Assembly (NCBI GenBank): GCA_900764725.1
Contig: CAAFPB010000345.1
Span: 1-34,247 of the forward strand
Length of the DNA: 34,247 nt
From: an uncultured Catenibacterium sp.
GTDB taxonomy: Bacteria > Bacillota_I > Bacilli_A > Erysipelotrichales > Coprobacillaceae
Reading direction: 5' to 3'
Shown: positions 24,220 through 34,121 of the stretch, in pieces
Position numbering within the stretch: the stretch's first letter is position 1
How the letters are laid out: every line of letters begins with the position of its first letter
Translations under genes and position numbers: made by a program
Notes under the pieces: model-generated
The model's input: the letters and a program-made list of their open reading frames with translations, nothing else
What the model was told of the DNA's origin: nothing
Databases searched by the model: none

Positions 24220-26064
24220 TTAACCTTCAACTTCCTGCATAACGTATCCTTCAACGATGTCGCCTTCTTTGATATCGTTATAGTTTTCAATAGTTAAACC
24301 ACATTCATAGCCCTGATTAACTTCTTTCGCATCATCCTTGAAACGCTTTAATGAAGCAAGTTTACCTTCATAAACAATGATACCTTCACGAATTAATCTG
24401 ATACCACAATCTCTCTTAATAGAACCATCTGTTACATAACATCCAGCAATATTACCAATCTTAGAAACCTTATAAATATGTCTGATTTCTGCCTGACCAG
24501 TAACAACTTCTTCCATTTCAGGAGCAAGCATGCCCTTCATGGCTGCTTCAATTTCTTCAACCATCTTATAGATAACCTGGTGTAAACGGATTTCTACACC
24601 TTCTTCATCTGCTTTACGACGTACATTCGCATCTGGTCTTACATTGAAACCATAAATAATTGCCTTAGATGCACTTGCAAGAAGGATATCAGATTCAGAA
24701 ATAGCACCTACAGTAGAACGGATTACATTAACTCTTGCACCTTCTACATCAATCTTTTCTAAAGAACCCTTAACTGCTTCTGCAGTACCATTTACGTCAG
24801 CCTTAACAATAATATTTAAGTCAACAACTTCACCAGACTTCATCTGTGAGAATAAGTCATCAAGACTCATTGCTGAAGTAGAATTTCTTTCTTCTTCAAT
24901 CTTCTTCTGAGCACGTTCTTCACCAACATGTCTAGCTTCTTTTTCAGTTTCAAATACCATGAACTTATCACCTGCTTCAGGTACATCATTTAAACCAGTA
25001 ATTTCTACTGGAGTTGCAGGACCTGCAGATTTAATTTCACGACCACGATCATCAACTAACTGTCTTACACGACCATAAGTTGCACCAACAACAATTGGAT
25101 TACCACTTCTTAAAGTACCATTCTGAATTAATAGAGTCGCAACTGGACCTCTACCCTTATCAAGACGGCCTTCAATAACACTACCATAAGCCATACGCTT
25201 TGGATTTGCTTTTAATTCAGCAAGTTCAGCTACAACTGTAACTGTTTCCAATAATTCATCAATACCAATACCCTGTTTAGCTGAAATGTTTACATAAGGA
25301 ACATCTCCACCCCATTCTTCAGGCATAAGTCCAAGTTCAGAAACTTCAGTCATAATACGCTGAGGATCAGCACCTGGTTTATCAATCTTATTAACAGCTA
25401 CAATAATAGGTACATTTGCAGCTAAAGCATGGTCTACTGCTTCTCTAGTCTGAGGCATAACACCATCATCAGCAGCAACAACAATAATAACAATATCAGT
25501 AATCATTGCACCACGTGCACGCATTGCAGTAAACGCTTCATGGCCTGGTGTATCAAGGAAAGTAATCTTCTTACCCTTTACTGATACCTGATATGCACCG
25601 ATATGCTGTGTAATACCACCAAATTCACCTTCCGCAACTCTTGACTTTCTAATATGGTCAAGTAATGTTGTCTTACCATGGTCAACATGACCCATGATAG
25701 TAATAACTGGAGGTCTTGGCTGTAAATCCTTAGGATCATCCACAACTTCTAAATCTTCAAAGTTCACTTCACTTACAGGAACAACCTTTTTACATTCGAG
25801 GCCATATTCCATACAAATAAGTTCAACCTGTTCATCATCTAATGATGAGTTGATTGTCACCATTGTACCTAACATGAATAAAACCTTAATTACATTTGCT
25901 GGTGTCTGTCCAATCTTCTGAGAAAGTTCATCGACAGTGATTCCTTCTTCATATTCAACAACACCATCTACAACAGCTTTTTCTTCTTTCTTGCTAGGAA
26001 AGTTTGAGATCATTTTCTTCTTGTCATTCCCTTTGTTTTTTATGTTTTTCTTCTTTTTTGCCAT
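24220..26064 (-). CDS. infB: Translation initiation factor IF-2
   Basis: 614 residues, a short form with a reduced Lys-rich N-terminus (about 110 residues before the G domain). GTPase motifs are [28 protein letters not shown] and [10 protein letters not shown]. Domain IV ends with [15 protein letters not shown]. It places initiator tRNA on the 30S subunit. It is tightly packed between ylxQ (3 bp) and rbfA (3 bp) in the nusA-infB operon. Confidence 0.97.
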   Translation of the reverse strand: MAKKKKNIKNKGNDKKKMISNFPSKKEEKAVVDGVVEYEEGITVDELSQKIGQTPANVIKVLFMLGTMVTINSSLDDEQVELICMEYGLECKKVVPVSEVNFEDLEVVDDPKDLQPRPPVITIMGHVDHGKTTLLDHIRKSRVAEGEFGGITQHIGAYQVSVKGKKITFLDTPGHEAFTAMRARGAMITDIVIIVVAADDGVMPQTREAVDHALAANVPIIVAVNKIDKPGADPQRIMTEVSELGLMPEEWGGDVPYVNISAKQGIGIDELLETVTVVAELAELKANPKRMAYGSVIEGRLDKGRGPVATLLIQNGTLRSGNPIVVGATYGRVRQLVDDRGREIKSAGPATPVEITGLNDVPEAGDKFMVFETEKEARHVGEERAQKKIEEERNSTSAMSLDDLFSQMKSGEVVDLNIIVKADVNGTAEAVKGSLEKIDVEGARVNVIRSTVGAISESDILLASASKAIIYGFNVRPDANVRRKADEEGVEIRLHQVIYKMVEEIEAAMKGMLAPEMEEVVTGQAEIRHIYKVSKIGNIAGCYVTDGSIKRDCGIRLIREGIIVYEGKLASLKRFKDDAKEVNQGYECGLTIENYNDIKEGDIVEGYVMQEVEG

Positions 26065-26067
26065 AAA

Positions 26068-26370
26068 TTACCCTCCTAACTTAGATTTCATACTTTTCGC
26101 AAAACCAGCATCAAGTACCGCAATCGCCATTCTGTTAATTTTACCAACAGAATTAGATAACTCTTCACTTGTGCCAGCAACATAATAATCTACATGATAA
26201 TATGTACACTTATCAATATATTTCTTCTTCGTATTGTCACTTGCATCGCTCGCAATAATTACAAGATGGGCCTGCTGTGACTGGACAGCCTTCAAAGCAC
26301 TCTCTCCAGTCGCAAGCTTTCTTGCACGCATCGCAAGACCTAATAAAGAAGCCACCTGCTTATTGAGCAT
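26068..26370 (-). CDS. ylxQ: L7Ae/L30e-family RNA-binding protein YlxQ
   Basis: About 100 residues of the L7Ae/L30e fold: LLGLAMRARKLATGES, AHLVIIASDASDNTKKK and a C-terminal INRMAIAVLDAGFAKSM. Such proteins bind kink-turn RNAs; its own target is unknown. I chose the ATG at 26370, which overlaps the ylxR stop by 11 bp and has GAGGAG upstream, over an ATG at 26388. Confidence 0.88.
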   Translation of the reverse strand: MLNKQVASLLGLAMRARKLATGESALKAVQSQQAHLVIIASDASDNTKKKYIDKCTYYHVDYYVAGTSEELSNSVGKINRMAIAVLDAGFAKSMKSKLGG

Positions 26371-26614
26371 AAGTCTTAAGCTCCTCATAGATTTCTTCAG
26401 GAACTTCTATGTCAAGAACTCTATTTAAAATCTTTTTCTTTTTCGCAAGTTCAATTGCCTCTAAAGAACGTTTTAAATAAGCTCCACGACCATTCTTTTT
26501 ACCTGTAGGATCGACAGAAACTTCTCCTTCTTTATTTTTCACAATACGAATAAGTTCTTTCTTTGGCAGCTGTTCACCAGTTGCCACACACTTTCTTAAA
26601 GGCACTTTCTTCAT
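26360..26614 (-). CDS. ylxR: RNA-binding protein YlxR (RnpM, DUF448)
   Basis: 84 residues with the DUF448 pattern PLRKCVATGEQLPKKELIRIVKN near the start and KKNGRGAYLKRS in the middle. The B. subtilis homologue binds RNase P RNA and modulates it. Basic overall, with a position between nusA and ylxQ that is conserved in Firmicutes. Confidence 0.93.
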   Translation of the reverse strand: MKKVPLRKCVATGEQLPKKELIRIVKNKEGEVSVDPTGKKNGRGAYLKRSLEAIELAKKKKILNRVLDIEVPEEIYEELKTYAQ

Positions 26615-26626
26615 AAAAGATCACCT

Positions 26627-27928
26627 CTAGTCTTCATAATATTCATCATACTGATCATAATCAATATCTTCATCATATTTAGGATCATGATCTGGTTCTT
26701 CTGAATCATCTTCATCATCGAATGATTCATCACCGAAGTCTTCTTCTACCTTATCTTCTTCATCTTCATCTAGAGTTAAAATGATAGCTTCTTTTTCTTC
26801 ATCTGCTTCATGTTCTTCCATAGATTTCTTCATCTTTTCAAGAAGTTCCATATCTACTTCAGGTGCATCTAAATCAATACCTTCTTCTAAGATTTCAGAT
26901 ACTGACTTAATATCAATTTTCCAGTTAGTTAATTTAACTGCAAGTCTTGCATTCTGACCACGTTTACCAATCGCAAGAGATAACTGATCATCAGGCACAA
27001 CAACTAAAGCACTATTCTTAGAATGATTTAATTTAACTCTTTCAACCTTAGCTGGAGATAGAGCATGAGAAATGAAAGTAACAGGATCTTCAGACCATTC
27101 AATAATATCAATCATTTCGCCATTTAATTCTTCAACAACATTTCTAACACGATTTCCCTTTGGACCAACACATGCACCAATAGGATCAATATCAGGATTT
27201 GCTGTATAAACTGCAATCTTAGAACGTTCACCTGCTTCTCTAGATACTGACTTGATTTCTACAGTTCCTTCAAAGATTTCAGGTACTTCCATTTCAAATA
27301 AACGTTTTACTAAACCTTCATGAGTACGAGATACACTAATATGAGTTCCTTTAGTCGTACGTTCTACTTCACTCACATAAACCTTAACATGTTCACCTTC
27401 AACTAAAGTTTCACCAGGAATCTGGTCTTTAGATGAAAGAAGTGCACCTGTCTTACCAATGTTAATGATTGCGAATCTTTCTTCTACACGATCAACAGTA
27501 CCATTGATGATTTCATCAAGCTTATTGATATATTCATTGTATAAAGCTTCTTTTTCAGCTTCTCTGATTTTCTGTCTTAATAACTGTTTAGTCTGAATAG
27601 CAGCTAAACGACCAAATTCAGAAATATCAGCTTCTTCAACTACTTCATCACCAACCTGATATTTTGGATCGATTTCCTGTGCTTCTTCAATAGAATATTC
27701 AAAATCTTCATCATTTACATCATCTACAACATAATGAGTTGTAAAGATTCTGATTTTTCCTTCACCATCAATCTTACAATCAACGATTGATTCTGTTCCA
27801 CAATAGTTTTTCTTATATGACTTAGCAAGTGCTTCAGTCAATGCTTCAATTACAATAGTACTATCAAGCCCTTTATCTTCAATAAGATTTTCAAGAGCTG
27901 ATTTGTAACCTTTATCCTTTTTCGCCAC
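26627..27928 (-). CDS. nusA: Transcription termination/antitermination factor NusA
   Basis: 433 residues. N-terminal RNAP-binding domain (about 1-130), S1 domain (about 135-200), KH1 with GACVGPKGNRVRNVVEELNGE, and KH2 with AIGKRGQNARLAVKLT. B. subtilis NusA ends soon after KH2 at about 371 aa. Here about 65 further residues form a very acidic tail (DEDEEDKVEEDFGDE, then DEDDSEEPDHDPKYDEDID), unlike most Firmicutes. The start is GTG at 27928 after AGGAGG. NusA promotes pausing and intrinsic termination. Confidence 0.96.
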   Translation of the reverse strand: MAKKDKGYKSALENLIEDKGLDSTIVIEALTEALAKSYKKNYCGTESIVDCKIDGEGKIRIFTTHYVVDDVNDEDFEYSIEEAQEIDPKYQVGDEVVEEADISEFGRLAAIQTKQLLRQKIREAEKEALYNEYINKLDEIINGTVDRVEERFAIINIGKTGALLSSKDQIPGETLVEGEHVKVYVSEVERTTKGTHISVSRTHEGLVKRLFEMEVPEIFEGTVEIKSVSREAGERSKIAVYTANPDIDPIGACVGPKGNRVRNVVEELNGEMIDIIEWSEDPVTFISHALSPAKVERVKLNHSKNSALVVVPDDQLSLAIGKRGQNARLAVKLTNWKIDIKSVSEILEEGIDLDAPEVDMELLEKMKKSMEEHEADEEKEAIILTLDEDEEDKVEEDFGDESFDDEDDSEEPDHDPKYDEDIDYDQYDEYYED

Positions 27929-27940
27929 GTTTTTTACCTC

Positions 27941-28402
27941 CTAGAACTTTACAGCGAGTCTGATGAATTTAATATCATCATAATTTATAGTCATTTTCTT
28001 TCTTACAGCTTTTACCATATACTGGATCAATAATTCCTGGCCATCAATAGAGGCTAATGTTCCTTCTAGAGAATCAATTCCATTCTTTGGATTCTTCAAA
28101 TCAATATGAACATATGAGCCAACATGAGCTTCTACCTGCTCAAAAGTCTTTAATGGCTTTTCAATTCCTGGAGAAGATACTTCAAGGTAATACTCGTCCT
28201 TGATCAAATCAAGTTCGTCTAACTTTTCACTTACAGCTTCACTGACTGCAACACAAGTATCCATGTCAAGATTTCCATCATTCTTTTCAATGAAGACACG
28301 TAAATACCATTCTCCTTTTTCCTTTACATATTCCATTGAATCAAGATGGCATTCAAATGAAGCAATAATAGGCAATAAGCCTTCTTTAATTTTCTCTAGC
28401 AT
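27941..28402 (-). CDS. rimP: Ribosome maturation factor RimP
   Basis: 153 residues, two-domain RimP: DTCVAVSEAVSEKLDELD and YYLEVSSPGIEKPLKTFEQ are the family signatures, followed by an SH3-like C-terminal domain. It assists 30S assembly. First gene of the rimP-nusA-ylxR-ylxQ-infB-rbfA operon, with AGGAGG 6 bases before the ATG at 28402. Confidence 0.95.
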   Translation of the reverse strand: MLEKIKEGLLPIIASFECHLDSMEYVKEKGEWYLRVFIEKNDGNLDMDTCVAVSEAVSEKLDELDLIKDEYYLEVSSPGIEKPLKTFEQVEAHVGSYVHIDLKNPKNGIDSLEGTLASIDGQELLIQYMVKAVRKKMTINYDDIKFIRLAVKF

Positions 28403-28424
28403 AGAACCTCCTATTCAATAAATA

Positions 28425-28446
28425 ACGAGAGGGTCTCCCCTCTCGT
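28425..28446 (-). promoter_or_regulatory. Leader hairpin of the rimP-nusA-infB operon
   Basis: Perfect 9-bp stem ACGAGAGGG/CCCTCTCGT closed by a GAGA (GNRA) tetraloop. It lies in the 5' untranslated leader between the promoter and the ribosome binding site, without a T-run, so it is not an intrinsic terminator. A role in protein binding or mRNA stability is inferred. Confidence 0.7.
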
Positions 28447-28460
28447 CTTTTGCTAAATCG

Positions 28461-28489
28461 AGTATAGCACAGTTAAATGTATAAGTCAA
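28461..28489 (-). promoter_or_regulatory. Strong sigma-A promoter of the rimP-nusA-infB operon
   Basis: TTGACT (28484-28489), 17-bp spacer, TATACT (28461-28466). It lies 28 bp from the polC stop; the leader is about 50 nt. Confidence 0.85.
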
Positions 28490-28515
28490 ATAATGTTGAA
28501 AAACACGTAAAAAAA

Positions 28516-31500
28516 CTATAAATCAAAGATTGTAAGCTGATCACTTTCAGAAAAACCATTTAAAACACCCATCTTCTGAAGTGTATCAATATGCGTTCCT
28601 GAAAGACGTGTTCTCTTTTTAATGTCTTCAATAGAAGTGAAAGGTCTCTCCTTTCTTGCTTCTACAACTGAATCACCAACGGCATCACCTAATCCATCAA
28701 TAGAAGTAAAAGGAGGAATAATAGCTGTTGGATCATCTGGATGACAAATAAACTTTCTAGAATCCGATTGATCAAGAGAAATCTTACTGAACTTCAAGCC
28801 TCTTTCAAACATTTCTAAGGCAACCTCAAAAACAGTAATCAAACCTTCTTCTTTATTAGATGCTTTATGTTCAGCCTTTAACTTTAAACATTCCTGATAT
28901 TTATCAAACACTGCTTCTTTTCCAGCAATAAGTGTTTCAATATCATAGAAATCACATCTAGTCGTAAAATAGACTGCATAATATTCTCTTGGGTAATATA
29001 GTTTCCACCAAGCTACGCGCACGGCACTTAATACATAAGCAACCGCATGGGCTTTAGGGAACATGTATTTAATCTTTAAACATGAATCAATATACCATTG
29101 TGGTACATTATGTTTTTTCATGAGTTCAACATATCCTTTTTGAGGGAATACTTTAGGGGATTTCCCTTTACGTACACATTCCATAATATCAAAAGCGTCC
29201 TTATTAGGAAGTCCCTTTTCAATTAAGTAAACCATGATATCATCACGACATCCGATAACCTGCTGTAATGTACAAGTACCTGACTTAATCAATGTTTCCG
29301 CATTACCTAGATATACGTCAGTTCCATGAGATAACCCAGAGATAATAACTAATTCATTAAAACTTTTAGGATGTGTCTGTTCAAGCATACCACGAACAAA
29401 CTTTGTACCGAATTCTGGTAAGCCTAATGCACCTGTCTTACAATTTAAGAATGATAGATCACAGCCTAGTGCTTTAGAACTATTAAATAAGCTCATAACC
29501 TTCTGGTCATTTGTAGGAATAGACTTTGGATCAACACCTGTCATATCTTGAAGCATACGAATAACAGTAGGATCGACATGCCCTAAAATATCAAATTTTA
29601 ATACGTTATCATGAATCTTATGGAAATCGAAGTGAGTCGTACGCCATTCCGCATTGACATCATCGGCTGGATATTGATAAGGTGTAAAGTCAAATACTTC
29701 CATATCATTTGGAATAACGATAATACCACCTGGATGCTGACCTGTTGTACGTTTAACACCTGTACAACCATTCGCAAGTCTCTGTAATTCAGCACTACGG
29801 ATATGATCATCTAAACCTAAGTTTTCAGCATATGCTCTCGCATAACCATAAGCTGTCTTTTCTGCAACAGTAGAAATAGTACCAGCTCTAAATACATGAT
29901 CTTCACCAAAGATTGTTTTAGTATAAGCATGTGCTTTAGGCTGATATTCTCCTGAGAAGTTTAAGTCGATATCAGGAACCTTATCCGCATTAAATCCTAA
30001 GAAGGTTTCGAATGGGATATTATGTCCTTCACCTTTCATCTTATGTCCACATACAGGACAGTTTTTATCAGGCAAATCATAACCATCAGAAATAACACCT
30101 TCTTCTAAGAACTCATTATGCTTACAATGAGGACAGATATAATGAGGTGCAAGAGGATTTACTTCAGAAATACCAGCCATAGTGGCTACGAATGATGAAC
30201 CAACTGATCCTCGAGACCCTACTAGGTAACCTGCTTCATTTGAAACTCTTACAAGCTCTGAAGCGATAAAATAAATAACTGCGAATCCATGCTTAATGAT
30301 ATTGGATAACTCTTTTTCAAGTCTTGCAGATACTATTTCTGGTAATACTTCACCATAAGTCGCATGGGCATTCTTATTACATAATTCTCTTAATTTCTTA
30401 TCTACGTTTTCAATTGAAGGTGGGTATAATCCTTCTTTTGTGACAATAATATCATCACCAATCATATCTGCAACCTTATTTGTATTAGTGACAACATATT
30501 CATATGTCTCTTCATCACTTAAATAAGGGAAGCATTCCAACATTTCATCTGTTGTTCTTAAATAAACATCAGGTGTTAAGGCACGAGGATTATTTCTGAC
30601 AAGTAATGGATGAGGTTTACCATTAATCTGAATCTTAGAGTTAGTAATAAATACTTCACGGTATACCTTATCTCTCTTATCTAGGAAATGAACATCACCA
30701 GTCGCACAGATCAGTTTATTTTCTTCTTTCGCAATCTTAATAATACGCTTGTATATTCTTTCTATATCATCAATAGAATCATACTTGCCACGATCCACTA
30801 AATACATCGCATCTTCTAAAGGCTGTATTTCTACATAATCATAGAATCGTATTTCTTCTCTTAATTCTTCTTCATCTCTTGTAGATGCTATTTCAAAGAC
30901 CTTGGAATTTAAGCAGCCACTGCCAAAGATTAATCCTTCACGATAAAATTCTAATTCACTTCTAGGAATACGATCACATTGGTGGAAATATTTAGTATTC
31001 GCAATAGACACGAGTCTAAACATGTTTTTTAAACCTTCAGGTGTTTTCGCAAGAACACACATATGGTAAGGGAAAGCATGCTTATAACTGTCTTCTATTT
31101 CAATATCATTGATTTCATCAATTGTCTTAAAACCTTTCTTAATTAGATCCTGAAGCATGACATTAAATGAATGACTTAATACTTCAGCATCATAGTCAGC
31201 ACGGTGAGCTGCTTCTGTATCATAAGGAATATGATAGAAACGACAAACAGCGCCTAATCGATAAGAACGCATTAATGGAATTAAACGTCTAGATAAAGGT
31301 AATGTATCAATCCAAGGGTTTTGAATAGGCTCTTTTCCCATTCTCTCTAATGCCTTATCTAACATACCAATATCAAAACGACCATTATGTGCAATTAAAA
31401 GATCCTCTCCAAAGAACTCCATTAATTTAGGCATGAATTCTTCAATTGTAGGTGCATTTCTAATATCTTCATTCGTAATAGATGTTAATTCAGTAATTTT

Positions 31501-32847
31501 CTTAGAAATAGGTTTAGGAGACTTAATAAATGTCTGTAATCTACCAACCTCCAAACCATTTTTAATCTTTACTGCACCGATTTCAGTAATATGATCATCT
31601 ATCTGAGATAAACCTGTTGTTTCTAAGTCAAAAGAAACATAAGTTAAATCATTGAGCTTTAATCCATTCGCATTAAAAACACAATCAAAATTTGTATCAA
31701 TCATGTTCATTTCAACACCATAGATCATCTTCAACTTATCTCCTGCTGCTGCCTGTGCATCAGGGAATGATTGTACGTTACCATGGTCAGTCACTGCAAT
31801 AGCACTCATACCCCATTCTGTCGCTCTTTTAATATAAGCACCAACATTCGCAATACCATCCATAGTAGACATATTAGAATGACAATGTAGTTCTACACGC
31901 TTCTTTTCAGCTTTATCAATACGTGGTTTAGGTGCAGGAATAATTTCTATCTCAGTCGCAATAATCACCTGTTCTCGTGCAAAACTATCATATTCAAAAG
32001 TACCTTTAACACGAATCCATTTACCACCTTTTTTTAATTGTTCCATTTCTTCTAATGTATTACGATTCTTATTCTCAAATCTCTTAACCATAATACTATC
32101 AGAATAATCTGTCACAAGAAGTGTTTGAATATGCTTACCACTTTTAGTCTGTGTTGTTTCTTCCTGGAAACAATAACCTTGTACTGCCACTTCACGCATT
32201 GTATTATCTAATTGATTGATCTGCGTCATAACATATTCTTTCTTATAACGCTTATAATTACCTGCTGGTTTAGAATATGCAGGAGGTGCATCATTCATCG
32301 CTTCATTGTATTTTTCTAGTGCACTTGAATCAATATGAACACCTTTATTCTCTTCCATCTTCGCAATAGTCTGTTGATATTCATGATTATCTGCATCTAC
32401 CTCAGCTCTTAAATCAATATTAATACCAAAACCTGATAATAAAGTACGCATTTCATTAAGCTGAGTCTTAATAGAATCACATTGAATATGATTCACAGTA
32501 TGTAATGTTAAAATATTGTCCTTTAAATCCATATCATCTCTTGTCATACTCTGCATTTCAGGCACATTACCTAGTACATGATGCATAATGTAGTCACTAT
32601 ATTCAATGACATCTTCTTCTCTGAAATGATTAGAAGTTGTTTCAAAGAGAAACTCACATGGATAAGGGAATAAATGCTGAGCTTCTTTTAAAGCCTTCAC
32701 ATTATCTAGAGGCATTAATTCAGGTGAACTGATATAAAAGGTATAACGGTTATCATGATGGACAACTACTCTTGTAATATCAGCCTGAGAAAAAGCCTGA
32801 TTTGTATCTATATGTAATTGTTGTAATAAAATACTTAATTTATTCAT
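28516..32847 (-). CDS. polC: DNA polymerase III subunit alpha, PolC type
   Basis: 1443 residues, the replicative polymerase of low-GC Gram-positives. An N-terminal domain and an OB-fold (MREVAVQGYCFQEE) are followed by a PHP domain (VELHCHSNMSTMDG) split by a DnaQ-like 3'-5' exonuclease (VSFDLETTGL), then the polymerase palm (GSVGSSFVATM; PDIDLNFSGEYQ) with a four-Cys zinc module (CPHC, CPVC). I chose the ATG at 32847, preceded by GGAAGG; an ORF extension to 32922 starts inside a GC-rich patch and does not resemble PolC. No hairpin terminator follows, only a T-run. An IS110 element sits directly upstream and may have displaced its promoter. Confidence 0.97.
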   Translation of the reverse strand: MNKLSILLQQLHIDTNQAFSQADITRVVVHHDNRYTFYISSPELMPLDNVKALKEAQHLFPYPCEFLFETTSNHFREEDVIEYSDYIMHHVLGNVPEMQSMTRDDMDLKDNILTLHTVNHIQCDSIKTQLNEMRTLLSGFGINIDLRAEVDADNHEYQQTIAKMEENKGVHIDSSALEKYNEAMNDAPPAYSKPAGNYKRYKKEYVMTQINQLDNTMREVAVQGYCFQEETTQTKSGKHIQTLLVTDYSDSIMVKRFENKNRNTLEEMEQLKKGGKWIRVKGTFEYDSFAREQVIIATEIEIIPAPKPRIDKAEKKRVELHCHSNMSTMDGIANVGAYIKRATEWGMSAIAVTDHGNVQSFPDAQAAAGDKLKMIYGVEMNMIDTNFDCVFNANGLKLNDLTYVSFDLETTGLSQIDDHITEIGAVKIKNGLEVGRLQTFIKSPKPISKKITELTSITNEDIRNAPTIEEFMPKLMEFFGEDLLIAHNGRFDIGMLDKALERMGKEPIQNPWIDTLPLSRRLIPLMRSYRLGAVCRFYHIPYDTEAAHRADYDAEVLSHSFNVMLQDLIKKGFKTIDEINDIEIEDSYKHAFPYHMCVLAKTPEGLKNMFRLVSIANTKYFHQCDRIPRSELEFYREGLIFGSGCLNSKVFEIASTRDEEELREEIRFYDYVEIQPLEDAMYLVDRGKYDSIDDIERIYKRIIKIAKEENKLICATGDVHFLDKRDKVYREVFITNSKIQINGKPHPLLVRNNPRALTPDVYLRTTDEMLECFPYLSDEETYEYVVTNTNKVADMIGDDIIVTKEGLYPPSIENVDKKLRELCNKNAHATYGEVLPEIVSARLEKELSNIIKHGFAVIYFIASELVRVSNEAGYLVGSRGSVGSSFVATMAGISEVNPLAPHYICPHCKHNEFLEEGVISDGYDLPDKNCPVCGHKMKGEGHNIPFETFLGFNADKVPDIDLNFSGEYQPKAHAYTKTIFGEDHVFRAGTISTVAEKTAYGYARAYAENLGLDDHIRSAELQRLANGCTGVKRTTGQHPGGIIVIPNDMEVFDFTPYQYPADDVNAEWRTTHFDFHKIHDNVLKFDILGHVDPTVIRMLQDMTGVDPKSIPTNDQKVMSLFNSSKALGCDLSFLNCKTGALGLPEFGTKFVRGMLEQTHPKSFNELVIISGLSHGTDVYLGNAETLIKSGTCTLQQVIGCRDDIMVYLIEKGLPNKDAFDIMECVRKGKSPKVFPQKGYVELMKKHNVPQWYIDSCLKIKYMFPKAHAVAYVLSAVRVAWWKLYYPREYYAVYFTTRCDFYDIETLIAGKEAVFDKYQECLKLKAEHKASNKEEGLITVFEVALEMFERGLKFSKISLDQSDSRKFICHPDDPTAIIPPFTSIDGLGDAVGDSVVEARKERPFTSIEDIKKRTRLSGTHIDTLQKMGVLNGFSESDQLTIFDL

Positions 32848-32906
32848 AAAAACCTTCCATTCCTTTCCGCCTGCGGCTCCAAGGCACACATAGTAATGAA
32901 TAACTC

Positions 32907-32935
32907 TTGTTTGTACAGGCATCTTATTTTATATT
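32907..32935 (+). promoter_or_regulatory. Putative promoter reading into the IS110 left end
   Basis: TTGTTT (32907-32912), 17-bp spacer, TATATT (32930-32935) on the plus strand. Transcription would begin near 32942 and cover the structured segment before the transposase. Confidence 0.4.
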
Positions 32936-32939
32936 TTTA

Positions 32940-34121
32940 ATTGAAGGAGTCTTACACTACAAAGCACGGCGAGGTGAGTTGTAGATTCTTGCAACTCGTT
33001 CAAGTTAAAACAGTATAAAAACCAGTGCAAGGCTGATCTTTTCAAGCACACATGAGTATGTCTTTTAAGTCTGCAGATTAATCATTGACTTGAGTTTAAT
33101 CTTTTAGTGTTGATCAGTCAGTCACTGAGCTCCTTCTCTATATTCTTATGAGGAGGCTTTTGTTTATGGAAATTGTTTACCCTAGATCTTGTGGTGTCGA
33201 TGTGCACAAATCTTTCATTGTTGCTGTTATCTGCATCTCTGAATCCGTCAAACCCAAGTATATTAAAAAAAGATTCTCAACCTTCAATAACCAGCTCATT
33301 CAATTCAGGGATTGGCTTATTGAAAACAACTGTCAAAATGTATGCATGGAATCAACCGGCAAGTACTATATCCCTGTATACAATGCATTAGAAGGCCATA
33401 TTTCTAATGTCGTTGTTGCCAATCCTAAATGGGTCAAGGCTATCAAAGGTGAGAAGGATGACAATAAGGATGCCAAATGGATTGCCGACCTCTTTAAATT
33501 CGGTATTGTCAGATCCAGCTATATCCCTGAAAAGGATATCCGCGTCCTCAGGGAATTTACCCGCTATCAGTATAAACTTGTCAATATGCGTTCTTCTGAA
33601 AAGAATCGTTTCCAAAATGCTTTGACTACTGGAAACTATAAACTTGATATTGTTTTTTCTGATATCTTTGGTAAATCTGCTTCCGCTATTGTCGATACTA
33701 TTTTATCAAACAATCCATATACAAGTGAAGATATTCTTTCTAAAGTTCATGCCAGATGCAAAGCATCTCATGAAGATATCCTAAGTGCTGTTGATGGTAT
33801 TCAGCTAACTCAGTTTCAAAAGGCTAGAATTCGAATCGTTCAGAAACATATGGAATATCTGGATTCTCTTCTTGATGAAATACAGCACCATATCGACTTG
33901 ATGGTTGCCAATTACGAAGAATACATACAGATTCTTTGTACAATACCAGGAATTAATAGAAAATCTGCTATTACCATTATCTCTGAAATCGGCACCGATA
34001 TGTCTCAATGGTCCTCTCATCGCAAACTTGCTGCATGGGCTGGATTAGCTCCTGGATGTAATGAATCAGCCGGCAAAAAGAAATCGGTTAAGATTTCAAA
34101 AGCTGGCGTTTATCTTAAGCC
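32940..34121 (+). mobile_element. IS110-family insertion sequence, 3' end missing
   Basis: Consists of a non-coding left part of about 200 bp and one IS110 transposase gene. IS110 elements lack terminal inverted repeats, so the left edge can only be placed between the polC leader and about 32960. The right edge is cut: family similarity ends at 34121, where unrelated repeats begin. A long 5' non-coding end is the layout of the IS110 group, as opposed to the IS1111 group. Confidence 0.7.
32943..33140 (+). ncRNA. Candidate IS110 bridge RNA locus
   Basis: No coding potential, but several inverted repeats: CTACAA/TTGTAG (32957-32984) and GAGTTG/CAACTC (32976-32997), which overlap and are mutually exclusive; GTGC/GCAC (33024-33049); TTAAGTC/GACTTGA (33065-33093) and GATTAA/TTAATC (33076-33101), also competing. 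IS110-group elements encode in this position an RNA whose two loops pair with target and donor DNA. The guide loops cannot be assigned without the element's ends. Confidence 0.45.

Noticed and set aside
26627..26830. TCATCATC-like simple repeats
   Set aside because: They are explained by Asp/Glu codons of the acidic NusA tail.
28490..28530. T-run after the polC stop as a terminator
   Set aside because: Seven T follow the stop but no stable hairpin precedes them.
32860..32885. GC-rich patch (GCCGCAGGCGG) just before polC
   Set aside because: Clearly unlike the AT-rich surroundings, but too short to assign; could be a remnant of inserted DNA.
32848..32922. N-terminal extension of PolC by 25 residues
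   Set aside because: It lacks PolC similarity and a ribosome binding site, whereas the ATG at 32847 has GGAAGG in front.
33388..33615. Minus-strand ORF inside the IS110 transposase
   Set aside because: Antisense to the RuvC-like domain; its sequence follows from the coding frame on the other strand.
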